A stretch of DNA of 64,000 bases from Telmatactis stephensoni (GCA_029948255.1 JALIZF010001755.1:558001-622000); one strand, 5' to 3'; positions 22,201 through 31,723 are shown, counted from the stretch's first letter. Made by a program: numbers and translations. The notes: a model not told the origin generated them from the sequence alone.

Positions 22201-22592
22201 GTGGGAGCAAACTTTTGCAACTCCAAAACGTCTTGGTGGAGGTCAGCTTGAAAGATACCCAAGCTTGATTTATTTAGCAATATTGATGGTTACAACAATT
22301 GTTAATTCTTTTCAGATTAATTTCGAAGATGACTCTGTGCTAGGTGTCCGACGAGAAGATGTTTATATAGATGGAGTTGAATTACCCACCAAAGTACGCA
22401 ATAAAATGGTATGTATTGTATTATTGATGATGATGATAATGATGATGAAGATAAGTTTGATATATTTCTTGTTTTTGTCGCTAGTCGAACGCAACTGAAA
22501 CGGCAAACTTGTCCAGTTGGGATGACATGCCAAGGGAAGGGGCTAAAAGAAGACGTAAAAGTAATCCTCGTTATTTCAACACTTCTACTTAG
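6287..22592 (+). CDS. KDM4: KDM4-type JmjC lysine demethylase, 21 coding exons
   Basis: An Fe(II)/2-oxoglutarate demethylase; family members act on H3K9me3/H3K36me3 in the nucleus. Exons: 6287-6406, 6544-6640, 11842-11917, 12209-12514, 12855-12904, 13150-13253, 14258-14395, 14917-14976, 15539-15699, 15912-16030, 16980-17152, 17603-17855, 18033-18121, 18226-18281, 18362-18470, 19020-19205, 20245-20312, 21172-21274, 21983-22099, 22316-22408, 22485-22592. They sum to 2586 nt, giving 861 residues plus TAG, with all phases compatible. JmjN is at about 8-50 ([13 protein letters not shown]) and JmjC at about 130-300. Iron ligands are H180 and E182 (AWHTEDMD) and H268 ([10 protein letters not shown]). 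Zinc ligands C226, H232, C298 and C300 are kept. An acidic linker spans 325-345, Cys/His PHD and extended PHD about 455-695, and double Tudor about 700-825. It is shorter than vertebrate KDM4A, mainly in the linker. The start matches the JmjN onset; a further 5' exon is not excluded. Confidence 0.95.
7174..7205 (-). repeat. (TTA)n tail of the antisense LINE
   Basis: A (TAA)n run read on the plus strand. On the minus strand it follows the LINE stop codon by ~100 bp, the place expected for a 3' microsatellite tail. Confidence 0.75.
7304..10306 (-). CDS. LINE ORF2: endonuclease-reverse transcriptase, intact frame
   Basis: This is a non-LTR retrotransposon in KDM4 intron 2, antisense to the gene. 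The frame is open for 1000 codons. An APE-type endonuclease lies at about 108-320: [15 protein letters not shown], the catalytic Glu in ISESWL, GDFND, and the SDH motif in GSSDHNIV. The linker holds KPWITPEIK. The reverse transcriptase lies at about 540-830: [28 protein letters not shown], and the active site [11 protein letters not shown] with YVDD in place of the common YADD. The C-terminal [19 protein letters not shown] block is typical of CR1/Jockey-group LINEs. No ORF1 is seen upstream, and the first ~40 residues may lie outside the true start. The absence of stops suggests a young insertion. Confidence 0.92.
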   Translation of the reverse strand: MGGEGLKYIYNFKDILRIHVYNQHFCDSRISSTTMQISCGSTKSNFPWDKSIVHRTITELRRQFDRQLETSYYLSLTGLNLKTGSRILKNVDILKSFPNKCQLSATLPSLYLLNARSLFPKLDELIAIVETNPADLVAISESWLRSDIEDSLLSINGFNFFRKDRVAGRGGGVCVYLNNKIPCKRRLDLENPNFECLWLSLRPKRLPRPLSGIAVCVVYHAPGRPVEDHKELSDYLINTTDRLRNQHPDHGMVFLGDFNDFNIGNLVSSHNLKQVVQLPTRDSAILDLIITNMQNFYSSPTILAPLGSSDHNIVSWQPNLENRQPFQVKPIKRLVRHYPRSGIDAFGRWATTHDWFTDLGPEPSVDNLASSFTTQLTDAIDRFFPLRTIKLHGTDKPWITPEIKLLIKDRQKAFHSGNVQAWHSLKYKVQQEIASKKKTFYKNKVQHLKKDADCRKWWNIINKMSGRTTKSSYFQLERNGRTMSQEDLANSLNEFYVSVNEDIPPLDINTLPAFLPAAEDVNTVQPYEVCKKLLAIKPSKAHGPDNVPCRIVKEFAYELAEPITTIFNTSLLSGIVPRIWKESNVIPIPKVQPPKDEGDTRPISLTPCLSKLIEDFVVTWLIEDVKNKIDPKQFGCLKGTSTTYCLLDMIHTWLSYLDAPGHHLRLCFLDFSKAFDRIGHNVLIEKLLDLGARTSLIPWIISFLTNRRQRVKVPDSISDWLPIKAGVPQGTKLGPILFLVMVNNLNISSPETCIWKYVDDVSLSEGLERNNVSNIQSSLDTIASWSSSNWMKLNAKKCKEMQISFLKETTELPLLKIDNRSLELVTSHKVLGLVIQNNLKWNKHIDATVTKASKRLHILRVLNSAGVEVKDLVTIYISLIRSVLEYCCVVWHHALPLYLSEEVERIQKRAFKIIMPALSYSEALHYLKLPRLDERRSELCLNTLQKISRGGPLTNHLPTTRASAHHYQTRNSKNYTIPKHRTERLRRSFFPSTILSFNNQ
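10307..11841 (+). other. Rest of KDM4 intron 2, no gene recognised
   Basis: AT-rich intronic sequence with a short (AAT)n run at about 10680-10725. No further exon or retroelement protein is seen on either strand. Confidence 0.6.
12548..12794. mobile_element. MITE with interior built of an 11-bp motif
   Basis: It lies in KDM4 intron 4. The ends are inverted: CCCAGGTTGAGAATCTTG against CAAGATGCTCAACCTGGG. The interior is almost wholly repeats of CTTGGCAAGAT and its complement, many fused into AAGATCTT palindromes. No ORF belongs to it. Confidence 0.8.
13375..13510 (-). mobile_element. Possible Penelope-like 3' end relic
   Basis: On the minus strand the segment reads GAAGATGGCAGTCGTACTGC, then CGAAACATGTCAGTC. 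This resembles the 3' trailer of Penelope-like elements (GAAG...CGAAA). No protein remains. It lies in KDM4 intron 6. Confidence 0.4.
15127..15275. mobile_element. TA-target MITE copy (149 bp)
   Basis: Ends are TAGAGTAGATTTTGTATGAC and CATACGAAATCTGATCTA. The internal core (TTCGAATGTTTTTATAGAGA) is shared with the nested element at 4772-5081. It lies in KDM4 intron 8. Confidence 0.82.
16080..16160 (+). repeat. (CAT)n-rich microsatellite
   Basis: Imperfect ATC/CAT repeats followed by a T run, in KDM4 intron 10. Confidence 0.85.
16296..16748. mobile_element. Terminal-inverted-repeat element, 453 bp
   Basis: Starts TTAAGAGGAGATTTTTTTCA and ends in its near reverse complement, with GAAAAAAATCCCCTCTTAA. 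Inside the ends, CGAGCAATAATGGCG is mirrored only loosely. No transposase is seen. It lies in KDM4 intron 10. Confidence 0.65.
17239..17492. mobile_element. hAT-like MITE
   Basis: Ends are CAGTGGCAGATCCAGGGG and CTAGATCCGCCACTG, the CAGTGGCGGATC type often seen in hAT elements. TAAAG flanks both sides, a partial target duplication. It lies in KDM4 intron 11. A fragment of a similar end is at about 18570-18610. Confidence 0.72.
19292..19585. mobile_element. Dispersed TIR element, copy 1
   Basis: An almost complete reverse-orientation copy lies at 59899-60187, and a partial copy at about 31325-31445. The ends are related inverted repeats around GAAAAACGCATTGCGCATGC. Shared interior words include AACCATTGGAGGTTTAGTAA. 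It lies in KDM4 intron 16. Confidence 0.78.
19916..20168. mobile_element. Foldback MITE with ~36 bp ends
   Basis: The left end TAGCTAATTCAATTAACGTT, followed by GTCGCTGAAAAAAGCCTA, is inverted at the right end as TAGGCTTTTTTCAGCGACAA and then CGTTAATTGAAATAGCTA. It lies in KDM4 intron 16. Confidence 0.82.
20361..20756 (+). repeat. Minisatellite of CCGTAACTGTA units beside a MITE end
   Basis: It begins with a lone MITE terminus (AGAGCAGATTTCTTATGAGT). About 350 bp of short repeats follow, on the pattern TACCGTAACTG with drift. They run up to the next MITE at 20757. It lies in KDM4 intron 17. Confidence 0.85.
20757..20845. mobile_element. TA-target MITE, internally deleted (89 bp)
   Basis: Ends TAGAGCAGATTTCGTATGAG and CATACGAAGTCCGCTCTA, with most of the interior missing compared with the ~149 bp copies. 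It lies in KDM4 intron 17. Confidence 0.8.
21374..21522. mobile_element. TA-target MITE, best full copy (149 bp)
   Basis: Ends TAGAGAAGATTTCGTATGAG and CATACGAAATCTACTCTA. The core TGTCTATAAAAACATTCGAA contains the TA used as target in the nested copy at 4772-5081. It lies in KDM4 intron 18. Confidence 0.85.
21548..21895 (+). repeat. ~27-bp minisatellite starting from a MITE end
   Basis: The first ~40 bp are a MITE terminus (GTAGATTTCGTATTACTGTG then AAAACGG). About a dozen units on the pattern GGATGATCACGGAGCGGCAC + GGCACGTA follow, with small variations. Confidence 0.88.
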
Positions 22593-22699
22593 TTCTAAAG
22601 TAGAGTTTAAGGTCTGTTTCCTCTAAAAACATTTTCGGTGTCCACTGCATTGAGCCAAGAGATGCTTGAACGAAGACTCAGTCAATGAGCTGATAGGGT

Positions 22700-24300
22700 A
22701 AACTACTTCGCCGATAAACGAGGATATCATCGACTCTTGGTTTAACATTGCAGATGATGAGCTGTGGCTGATGCAGAGAAGAGTGTATTTCAATAGAGTA
22801 GGCTGGCTTAGTTCGTACGTGGCAATTCATTAGGTCTAGTCTTTTGCAAGAGAAATGAAAGACCTTCCGGCCAATTGACCTGAATTCAGAATTAGAGTAC
22901 GGGGAGCAAAATTCTGAAAACTATAAACTGAAAATGAAAAGATTCCTAAGCGTATTCTAAGGTGCAGCATTAGGGTTTTGTCCGCGTTTCAAAAAGGGCT
23001 TATTAAGAACTTCATAGTAAAGGATCTTCTGAAAATAACTGTAAATTTACTGTAAAAACTGTAAAACACTGTAAATCCTTGTTAAAACAAACTGATCACA
23101 CTATTTTTGGTTTCCCCGTACTTGCAAGTTACAAACTCAAGGTCTGAAGAATGGGGCTCCTCAAAGTATGCCAATTAAGTGCCTATACCGCGTATTCCTT
23201 TTCCAGAAAAGGTGATATGGAACACGTCCGTTAAAGTATGTGGTCGGCACTTATCCTACAACGATTCGGCTTTAAGAATCTAGCTTTATTGCTTAAATGT
23301 GGCTATTTATATAAGTTGTTCTATTTATTGACAACGTCCTACACTCTATCTCGTTCTCTGAGATATTTTTCTATACTTTAAAGTTACTTGATCTGATCAT
23401 TTAGTTTGATTGGAAAAAAGTGGTCATTACGTTAGGCGACTTTAGCCTTAGTTTTCTGACAAATTAAAAGCAATTTATGCATTTGATTACAACCAATATA
23501 ATGTCCATTTAATACCATAAGTCTAACTAACCGCCGCCGCTGCAGTCAACACTTACCGTTTGGTTTTGGAGAAAATTATGTCGGGTTTCCTGTGTTAACT
23601 GCACAACACAGGAAACCTAAGGGAGTTTTTTACTCAAAAAAAAAAGTCCAAGTGTTCCCTGCCGATGATCACGCAACGCTCCATTCACCGCCGAAAGACC
23701 GTTGAAAGCGTTGCGTGACGCCGCTCCCTCGCGGCCATATTTAATCTCACGCAACGCTCCCTCGCGCGCCACGAAACGTAGGCTACGAGTAAGACTATTT
23801 ACCGTGACTGTATGCAAAAGGCTGTCCCTAACCGCGTTTCGGGATTCCCGCAAGTGTTGCATACTGAGGAAGCTTTAGGACACCAACAAAGAAACCATTA
23901 ATTAATAAATCCCAGCCTCACGAACCTTAAGGTGCGTTTTTAGTAGCAGACAACTGTTTGAAAGAGGGTTCTGGGAGGCAGGCCATGATATCAGAATCAA
24001 CGCCCTGAATTTGAACCGGGATGGAGGGAGATACAATCCACTTCATGTGTGGGATAATCTACTACAGTCACGTGGTCCAAAAGCCTTTAACTAAAGTAGA
24101 GCGTAACTATTCGTATTCATCTCGTGATCAAGACTCTTGTCAGAGTAGAAGCTTAAAGTAAGCTTTAAAAAATTTACTCAATGTTCAAAGGTTAAACCAT
24201 TCATATTATTAACGTTTATCAACGTTTAAACTCGAAGAAATTTAATAGATCCCACAGTGTGCCATTCCAAGATTGATAATTAAGAAAACCGTAATATAAG
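22700..24300. other. KDM4 3' region and intergenic spacer
   Basis: No gene is recognised. A short hairpin lies at 23584-23618 (GGTTTCCTGTGTT against AACACAGGAAACC). CGCAACGCTCC motifs recur between 23670 and 23765. The KDM4 polyadenylation site was not identified. Confidence 0.5.
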
Positions 24301-24345
24301 ATCAACTGCCTGTATAAGAACAACAAAGGAGTGTGTTTCTGAAAG

Positions 24346-24510
24346 TAGCCTCCTCCGCAGGCTACTCCTTTCCTTTCCTTTATTGGGTTTCCTGTGGGAT
24401 CGAACGGGAAGAGCGAAGACTGGAGGCGAGAGTTATCCTTTTTTGCTCGTCCCCAGTCTCTCATCTTTGCAACAGGAAGCCCAAGAGAAAGAAAAGGAGT
24501 TAGGAGGCTA
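24346..24510. mobile_element. Foldback MITE with 9-bp target duplication (TAGCC group)
   Basis: Ends are TAGCCTCCTCCGCAGGCTAC and GGAGTTAGGAGGCTA. The 9-bp repeat TTCTGAAAG flanks it exactly (24337-24345 and 24511-24519). The interior has the inverted pair GGGTTTCCTGT / ACAGGAAGCCC. It shares its ends and this internal pair with the element at 35475. Confidence 0.88.
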
Positions 24511-24580
24511 TTCTGAAAGTGAGTTTTGGAGTACTGATAGTTTTGCAAGGTTAGAGAACCCATAGTTTTCAGCTTCTGAG

Positions 24581-25909
24581 TTAAGCTTCAACAAACGACA
24601 TAATAGTAGTTACAAGTCCGAAACTTGCACCGAGGACACCCATAATTATCAAAATCACATCCACTAATATTTGAAGCTTAGATAATTGGTCGTACTTTAG
24701 ACGTAAGTGGAACAAACCTGGAAAAATGAAATTCAAGAAAAATGCGGAACATCCCGTCAAAGCATTTACCAGTGCAAAATGAGGCATCAAAACTGCAAAG
24801 CCGAGGATTACTAAAGATAAAATGACACGAGGCAAAACAAAGCTTATTGCTGGTGGAAGCTTAGTTGTTAGCTTTTCATAAACGGACAGCTCTTCAATAT
24901 TTCTCAGAATAATCAGTACTGGAATTGGATACGTAAGCACAACGCTTAATGTGAAACAAATTGCCACAATCTTGGTTGGGATTGTGGCAGGTAAATTATT
25001 GAGAATAACTTCGTTGGTGTTTTTGGTGAAGGTGAGAAATCCACAAACGGCAAAAACTATTTTAAAAACCGCGCTTATTAAGTAAGATACTACTAAAGCT
25101 TTTCTGAATTTAGAAAGGTCGGAGACTTCCGCAGCCATTGGAACACAAACTGTGTGTATTCCATAACCGAATGCTATAATAGGCAATGCTACAAAGACAC
25201 CGAGAGTATTCCAGAATAAAAGTGAGGTTAAATCCCACTGAGGAATCTTTTCGAACTCGTAACTTAAAGCTACAACAGCTGATGCTATCAATGCAATAAA
25301 ACTTATTAAGCTGATCCATGCAATTTGTGAGAATTGTTTCAGGAATAGAGTTGGTAAAACTAGCAATGTTCCAAGACATGCCCACTGAGACTCGGTGATG
25401 GGAACTTGTGGAAACTGCTGCGACATCAAAGAACCACAGAGGACGATATAGGAAATTGAAGTCGTGGAGAGGTCCACGAACAGTAACGCTAAAATTATGG
25501 GTTTCATTGGAGCCCAGGAGTCCCTGCCAATATCCTGGTAGGTCCATCTCTTTCTTGTTCGCCCTCCACATTCATCATCTTCATCAAGACATTCAGCAAG
25601 AAGATTGGCTGTGTATCCCATGATGAATGGAATGACAAAGAATGCAATGACTGCAGCAATACCTCCTTCCTTGACAGCATAAGGAAATGCAAGGAAGCCA
25701 ACACCTTCCATGAAGTTGATTATATTCATAGCCATTTTGCAAGTGGTAATTTCATTAGCCTTGGATGTTGCCAGTTTGTTGGTTGAGAGAAGTTGTTCTG
25801 AGGCATTCCCGTGTTGCTGTTGTGACTGGTCAGATGTTTGTTCGATTTCAGCATCAGTTTGTTGGAGAGGTTGATAATCCTGACGAGGATTGTTAACAGA
25901 GCGAGGCAT
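24581..25909 (-). CDS. VIAAT/SLC32-like amino acid transporter, copy 1
   Basis: Member of the amino acid/auxin permease (AAAP) family, close in pattern to the vesicular inhibitory amino acid transporter. Such proteins use a proton gradient to move amino acids across vesicle or plasma membranes. The 442-residue frame has a polar N-terminal tail (about 1-58) and then around ten hydrophobic segments. The first holds NFMEGVGFLAFPYAVKEGG, the signature region. TNEVILNNLPATI and LMPHFALVNALTG match the corresponding VIAAT blocks (VITDNLPGSI, YVPHFALLMGLTG). The ATG follows directly after a splice-acceptor-like tttacag, at the place where copies 2-4 begin exon 2. A leader exon may therefore exist, but no match to the 10-codon first exon of the other copies was found. 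Substrate is not predictable from sequence. Confidence 0.85.
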   Translation of the reverse strand: MPRSVNNPRQDYQPLQQTDAEIEQTSDQSQQQHGNASEQLLSTNKLATSKANEITTCKMAMNIINFMEGVGFLAFPYAVKEGGIAAVIAFFVIPFIMGYTANLLAECLDEDDECGGRTRKRWTYQDIGRDSWAPMKPIILALLFVDLSTTSISYIVLCGSLMSQQFPQVPITESQWACLGTLLVLPTLFLKQFSQIAWISLISFIALIASAVVALSYEFEKIPQWDLTSLLFWNTLGVFVALPIIAFGYGIHTVCVPMAAEVSDLSKFRKALVVSYLISAVFKIVFAVCGFLTFTKNTNEVILNNLPATIPTKIVAICFTLSVVLTYPIPVLIILRNIEELSVYEKLTTKLPPAISFVLPRVILSLVILGFAVLMPHFALVNALTGCSAFFLNFIFPGLFHLRLKYDQLSKLQILVDVILIIMGVLGASFGLVTTIMSFVEA

Positions 25910-26201
25910 CTGTAAAGGACAATGAATACTTTATTGTCACTTAATAATCAATTTGCCGACGAAGTAAGGGGCATATTTCGCAAGGCTGAATTTTCACGAT
26001 TTGACAGAAAAATTGTGTTAAAAAGAACTAAATTTCGCGAATTTTTTTGACAAACATTGCTCGTGATCTGCATTAACAAACAGACAGGTTTTAATTCTAT
26101 ACATCCATATGTTACAATGGCATCTATTAGAACGAACACAAAACAACACTTCAGAAAACAGTTTGGCACTTAATTTAAAAATGTTGATTGAGTGACAGTC
26201 A

Positions 26202-26577
26202 GGAAATGTTTGATGACTAAACACGATCTTAATTGTTTGGTGGTGTTTAATGGAGCATCAAACATGTTTGGCAAACATTCACGCGATCAATCAAACAACA
26301 TCAAACATTTCTTTTGTTCTCGTGTTTGATGGGCAATGTTAGATTCATGTTTGGCCGGCCAAAACGAACATGTTTGACGCGCGCATGCATACTACGCTTG
26401 CTTATTCCCTCGTATATATCCATAGATACGGCCCGATTTTACAGCCCATAATACTTTTGATCGCTGTTGTTTGCGGCGATGTTTGGTACCGTTTGGCCAC
26501 CCGTAAAAATTTTCGAGGACCAAACAATTTTGGATCACCAAACAATGTTTGATCGTGTTTGGTCATCAAACATTTCC
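26202..26577. mobile_element. Foldback MITE rich in CAAACATGTTTG motifs
   Basis: Ends are GGAAATGTTTGATGACTAAA and, inverted, GGTCATCAAACATTTCC. The interior is dense in AAACATGTTTG-like words in both orientations. No transposase is seen. Confidence 0.78.
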
Positions 26578-26599
26578 CGTTTAGCCGAGCCATAATTCA

Positions 26600-28950
26600 G
26601 TTTTGACCAAAATTAATGTTTGACCGTGTAAGACTCTAAACGGTAGAAAAATCAACAAAGATGGATCTACGCGACTTCCAAATAAAGTAATGCCCTGTCC
26701 AAATATGGAATAGAGTTGATAGCCGTGCGAACGATACCTTTTTATTGGAATTGTTTGATATGGTTGAATTGGTCCCCCAAAGAGGACATTGTAGTATATT
26801 GAGGTGCCTGCCTTTTGCATCAAGTACTTTCCTGTTTGCACCAATGCTCAAAATAAGCTCAAAGACATATATGATATAGAAAAATCTATTGATAAATATA
26901 CACAAAATCTAATAATATTAATAATCTAATAATTAATCTAATAAAGCTAAAAATATTGCTTGGGATTCCTGTGGTCAAGACGCGAACGCACGTTAAGCCC
27001 TTCGAAAACTCGCGCATGCGCAATAGTTTTGCCACGGCGTCGGTAAAAACATGACATAGCTTTTTTGCGACAACTTTCGCAAACTTTTAACATAAGAAAA
27101 ATTCTAAATAGTAAACAAGAAAAATTGGAGTGTCTTAGCTACAAAAAAGAAGACCACTGCATGTATTTCTCCGATTCCGATGTGATTGTAAACGCTTTTC
27201 GACAAAACTCCAGATCGGTCCACTTCAGACTTATCAGTGACAGTTCTGTCGATCACTCACTCTGCATCTTTATTCATTGCTTTTTTTCTCTCGGTTTTCA
27301 TAAACCCGACAAATACACGTTGAGATGTGATGGCGTCAGTAGTGCGCTGCAAGTCATCAAAAAATTTATTTAACTGACAACCAGATTCCTCATAGTTTTT
27401 GACATTTTTTTCAAACAAACATGCACTTTAATGAATGAAAACCTCCATATTTGTAATTCTTGGTTATGTTTTACAATAGCAGTATAAGAAAAAATTAATC
27501 TTAATCCGACTTTAAAATTCAAAATTCAAATGTAATTTGCACTGTATTACAGCTCTTCTGCACTGTGTTACACTTGAACTGCACAGTTCTCGACCAATCA
27601 AAATCGAGTAATTTTTTCATGTATATTATTAAGCGTGTTACGCACTACTACACTAATTCATTTGTTTTCTATTGTATTTTTCTGACTATTACACTTTAAC
27701 TAGTACATTTTGTATCACGGGTTAATGAAAGACACCCTATGAAAGTTTACTAGTTACAGCTAGTTAGAGTATAATAGTCAGATGAATACAATAAAAACAG
27801 GAATTAGAGTGAAGTATAGTGCTGAATAATTTTATTGCTTTCTATTCTTATAACTTTAAAAAAACTTTGCATGAGTATTAAAATCCTAAATAGGGTGGTT
27901 TTCCGACCGGTGAAATAAAGTGAGTATTTTTAAAGTGAAATAGTCAGATTCTTACAATAGAAAACAAAGAGTTAGGGGTTAGAGTGTAATAGTACTGAAT
28001 ACCCTAAAGTGTATTTCACGGGTTTATGAAAACCAAAGTATTGCTCGCTTTTAGTAGTGCAATTGGTACTCTATATGATATATATAGAAGGCATCACTAA
28101 CCTTTACGAGGGATATCACGACGTGTAGAGCTACTTGCTTAGTGCCAGAATATACAGCATAATGGCTAGTTACGAAGCAAGGTTATTGGAATGTGAAAGT
28201 GATTGAATCGGTATTTTGCATAAAAGTTGAATTTTTCTGTGAGACTGATACATACACGTGATGTGAATGGTAGATTTTTTAAATTTAAACATATTTTCCT
28301 TAGTATTTACCCCAAAAGCAACTTGGCTTAGCTAGGGGGCTCACATCAATTTTTTTTTTACAATAAATCCAGACCACAGCGGTGAAAGACAAGCGGTGAA
28401 CCGCTACGCCATCCTTGCCACACCTGTTAATAACGGTCATGTGTTGATTTATTGAATAATGACTTGAAATATGACTTGACTCCAGTTTATACTCGTTTAG
28501 ACTCGACCTTACAGTCTTCGTTTAAAATAGACTTTGTAGTCTTCTTGACCCTTTTCGCACTAGACCTCTCTCTCACGACTTGACTCTACGAACGACTCTG
28601 ACTCCTTCCAAAAGCTACACTCATTACAAAAAAACTATCACGTGATTACATCTTATTGGCATAATTCGCTTTACAACACCTTGAATTTTCTATAAATATT
28701 TTGAGACTACAAAATCGTTAACTTGTTTTTGCGAAGAACATCGCCAATTTGTAGGTAATAACTTCACGAGTTTTTTATATCCACTTTGTACTTTTTGCAA
28801 CAGCCTTAAGAGTCCTGGAGGTTTTGTATCTATAACCTGGAAAACTCCTGGAATTTTTTAATTTCCTAGTAGTACGAACCCTGGTTAATTAGATTTGATG
28901 AGCGAGCGAGGACAAAATTCGAAGCAGCTTGTTGTGTCATCCTACTTCTT
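26600..28950. other. Spacer upstream of transporter copy 1, no gene recognised
   Basis: AT-rich sequence. A 102-codon frame near 27065-27373 shows no recognisable family. A tRNA-derived SINE scrap lies at about 28369-28425 (ACCACAGCGGTGAAAG and CCGCTACGCCATCC). Any leader exon of copy 1 would lie here but was not recognised. Confidence 0.45.
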
Positions 28951-29031
28951 TAGTAATCAGTTTTTCAATGCACCCCCGATGTCGGTTTTTGCCCCGGGGG
29001 TGGGGTGGGGGGAAGGATACCGATCGTAAAT

Positions 29032-29366
29032 GGACGGGGATGCTCGTCGTACCTTTTAGGGGTCAAAATCTGCAATCTGGTACCTTTTAGGGAGTCTCAG
29101 ACTTAAGTGGACTACCAGAGACATAGCTGGTACCTTTTAGGGAGAGTAAATATACTACCTAAAATAAGCATGAAAGGGACGATTTCGATGATCTGAATGA
29201 ATCTTCAAAGCACATCGATAACAAATATTTCATTACTTTAATTCTTTATTGTCTTTATTATTGTTTTTGAATTGGTACCTTTTAGGGGTAGAAATGAATT
29301 GTTGCCACTCCCACTCAGGTACCTTTTAGGGGCCATTTTCAAAATTTCCGACGAGCATCCCCGTCC
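29032..29366. mobile_element. MITE with GGTACCTTTTAGGG repeats
   Basis: Ends are GGACGGGGATGCTCGTCG and its exact inverse CGACGAGCATCCCCGTCC. The word TACCTTTTAGGG recurs about six times inside. It is framed by G-rich tracts (28996-29020 and 29393-29410), which may belong to a larger element. Confidence 0.8.
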
Positions 29367-29539
29367 TCTTATATATACTATAGGAGTCCCCCGGGGGGGG
29401 GGGGGGGGGGTTTGATCGCCCGGTTTTTCAACGTAATCCCAAGTTACTCGGACCAGTAATGGACTCCTGCTCGGACTAGACCAGCCATGACCATAAAATT
29501 AAGTGTATTTCATTTTTTTTCGATACTATATATATTTCG

Positions 29540-30750
29540 GCATGGGAACTAAAATGGCACCATCTTTTGCCAATCTTTTTCTTGTTTTTTTTCGAAACCA
29601 ATGCTTTAACTAATTCCAACCATAAACCTCACACTTGGTTAAGGTATATTGACGACATTTTCATGATCTGGACACATGGTCTAGATAACTTGAATTTGTT
29701 TGTTGATTATCTTAACAACATTCACCCAACCATCAAATTTACCTACGCTCATTCTTCCACTAACGTTCCTTTTCTAGATGTTAACGTTTCTATTGCTAAC
29801 GGTCCTATTGAAACTGACCTTTATTCTAAACCCACCGACAAGCATCAGCATCTTCTTTTCTCATCATGTCACCCATCTCATACTAAAAAGGCCATCCCAT
29901 ACAGTCTCGCATTACGTCTTAGACGTATTTGCTCCACTGATCAATCTTTCAAAACTCGCTCTTCTGAATTCATTTCATATCTTCTCAAACGTGGCTATTC
30001 ACTTAATTTCCTTAAAGAACAAATTAACAGAGCTGCCGATATACCTCGACATGTTGCTTTACAACCCAAGCCCAAATCATCTACTAACCGCATCCCATTC
30101 ACTCTAACTTATAATCCCATGTTACCATCCATTTCATCTATCATCAAGAAACATTTCAACATACTCCACTCTTCTAATCGTTGTAAGGAAGTTTTCCCAG
30201 AACTTCCTGTTGTTGCTTTTCAGCGCTCTCCCAATCTGCGAGACCTTTTGGTTACAGCCAAACTTCCGGAACTCTCCTCTTCTAATAATACTAACACTAC
30301 TCCACGAGGTATCTTTCGTTGTGACTCTAATCGCTGCCTCACTTGTAATTTCATTGCTCACGGTACTAAAGAAATAACGTTTTCCTCTACTGGTTTAACC
30401 CGTACTATTAATTCTCATATAACCTGTAATTCCAAAAACGTCATTTACATGATACACTGCACCAAATGTAACAAACAATACATTGGTGAAACCAAACGAT
30501 GACTCAAAGACAGATTTAACGAACATCGACGCAAAATTGACACACCCCACTCTACATCACCCCACACCGCTGTTTCTGAACATTTCCTTGCTAATTCTGA
30601 TCACTCTATAACTAACGTTTTACTTATCCCCATTGAAATAATCACCTCTAATCGCGATGCCATCCGCAAAGCTAAAGAAGCTCACTATATAACCACGCTT
30701 GCTAATTCACTTGAACCTAATGGACTTAATAAACGCGATGAGACGTTTTA
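29540..30750 (+). pseudogene. Penelope-like element: reverse transcriptase plus GIY-YIG endonuclease, broken
   Basis: A 5'-truncated Penelope-like retroelement. The remnant starts at MGTKMAPSFANLFL (29541). A frame slip falls in the T run at about 29580-29592, and the other frame then continues with the RT catalytic block WLRYIDDIFMIW and VPFLDVNV. Downstream, CNSKNVIYMIHCTKCNKQYI begins the GIY-YIG nuclease. A TGA at 30499-30501 interrupts it, and the same frame continues LKDRFNEHRRKI to the TAA at 30749-30751, with AKEAHYITTL and GLNKRDE near the end. The TGA fits one C-to-T change of a CGA codon. The upstream RT fingers are missing. It is non-functional as it stands. Confidence 0.9.
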
Positions 30751-30751
30751 G

Positions 30752-31300
30752 TTTTATTTCCATTCATTTTATACATATGCATTTTTAAGTATTACCATTT
30801 CTTATCTTTACTGTAATTTCCGTCTATTTACCACATTTGTAAACTTGTATATCTATTTCCTGTTACGTCACTTCCTATATGCATATCTTATACATGTATA
30901 TACACATACCGATTCCAATTGCCCTATCGCATAATGACGTCACAGTTTGTTTACAATGGGGATAGATGCTCAGAAACAGTGGAAATTGGGACCTATTAAT
31001 ATTCCTTTTCGAAGTAGAACTTCAATGTATCGAGTTTTGATATATATCATGTATCAGTGATTGCTCATAGATCTGCATTTTATTTGATATGCAATCACTC
31101 TGATCCCCTCTGGCGACCATAATCCTTAGCGTCAAAACAATAGAATGTTTTGGTGTGACGTCATTATGCGATAGGGCAATTGTAATCCTTTTAACCCTGA
31201 TGAAGACTAGTAGTGGCTAGTCGAAAATTCGTTACATTAAAGAATTCCATAGTTCTACGACGTATTGTTTCCTCAAGTTTCTCGACTATATTTCGGCAGT
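30752..31300 (+). mobile_element. Penelope-like 3' trailer
   Basis: Follows the element's last codon. It contains CCCTGATGAAGACTAGTAGT and GGCTAGTCGAAAATTCGTTA at 31194-31234, the short-hairpin GAAG...CGAAA pattern of Penelope-like trailers. It is interrupted by the MITE at 30916-31182. Confidence 0.65.
30916..31182. mobile_element. MITE inside the Penelope-like trailer
   Basis: Exact inverted ends: CAATTGCCCTATCGCATAAT, continuing GACGTCAC, against GTGACGTCATTATGCGATAG followed by GGCAATTG. It is ~267 bp with no ORF. Its position means it inserted after the Penelope-like element. Confidence 0.88.
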
Positions 31301-31702
31301 ATGAGAAGGAGCTGCTGCACTTCCCCCTATATGACATGGGTAAAAAACGCATTGCGCATACTCGGAAGTTGTAAATAAAACCATTAGAGGTTTATAGAAA
31401 TTTTGAAAGTTAAAGCTGTCCTTGGAAAGTTAGAGCTTATTCATTTTCCAAAGCATTCTCGCACCCAGAGCACCTCGGCCGTCGTTAGGGGAGGGACGAC
31501 GGGCGAGGTGCTCTGGGTAAGAGTGGATCACGAGGACATGTTGCATGCTACAGAAGAACAATCCAGTTCTCCTGTAACGTTGCAATTTCGTACGTGGTAA
31601 AACTTCATCATGTAGCAACCAAATCATTATGGCGATAACGTAACTTTGCATCGATTTAGATCGATATTGGCAACTTTTCAACACTTGGGATAACACGACA
31701 AC

Positions 31703-31708
31703 TTTATT
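31703..31708 (-). promoter_or_regulatory. Polyadenylation signal AATAAA for transporter copy 2
   Basis: AATAAA on the minus strand, 16 bp after the stop codon of copy 2. The matching spots after copies 3 and 4 carry the variant ATTAAA (36561-36566 and 43985-43990). Confidence 0.5.
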
Positions 31709-31723
31709 TGAACTACAAAGACT

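Noticed and set aside
27065..27373. 102-codon frame
   Set aside because: No recognisable family, no splice context, and composition not clearly coding.
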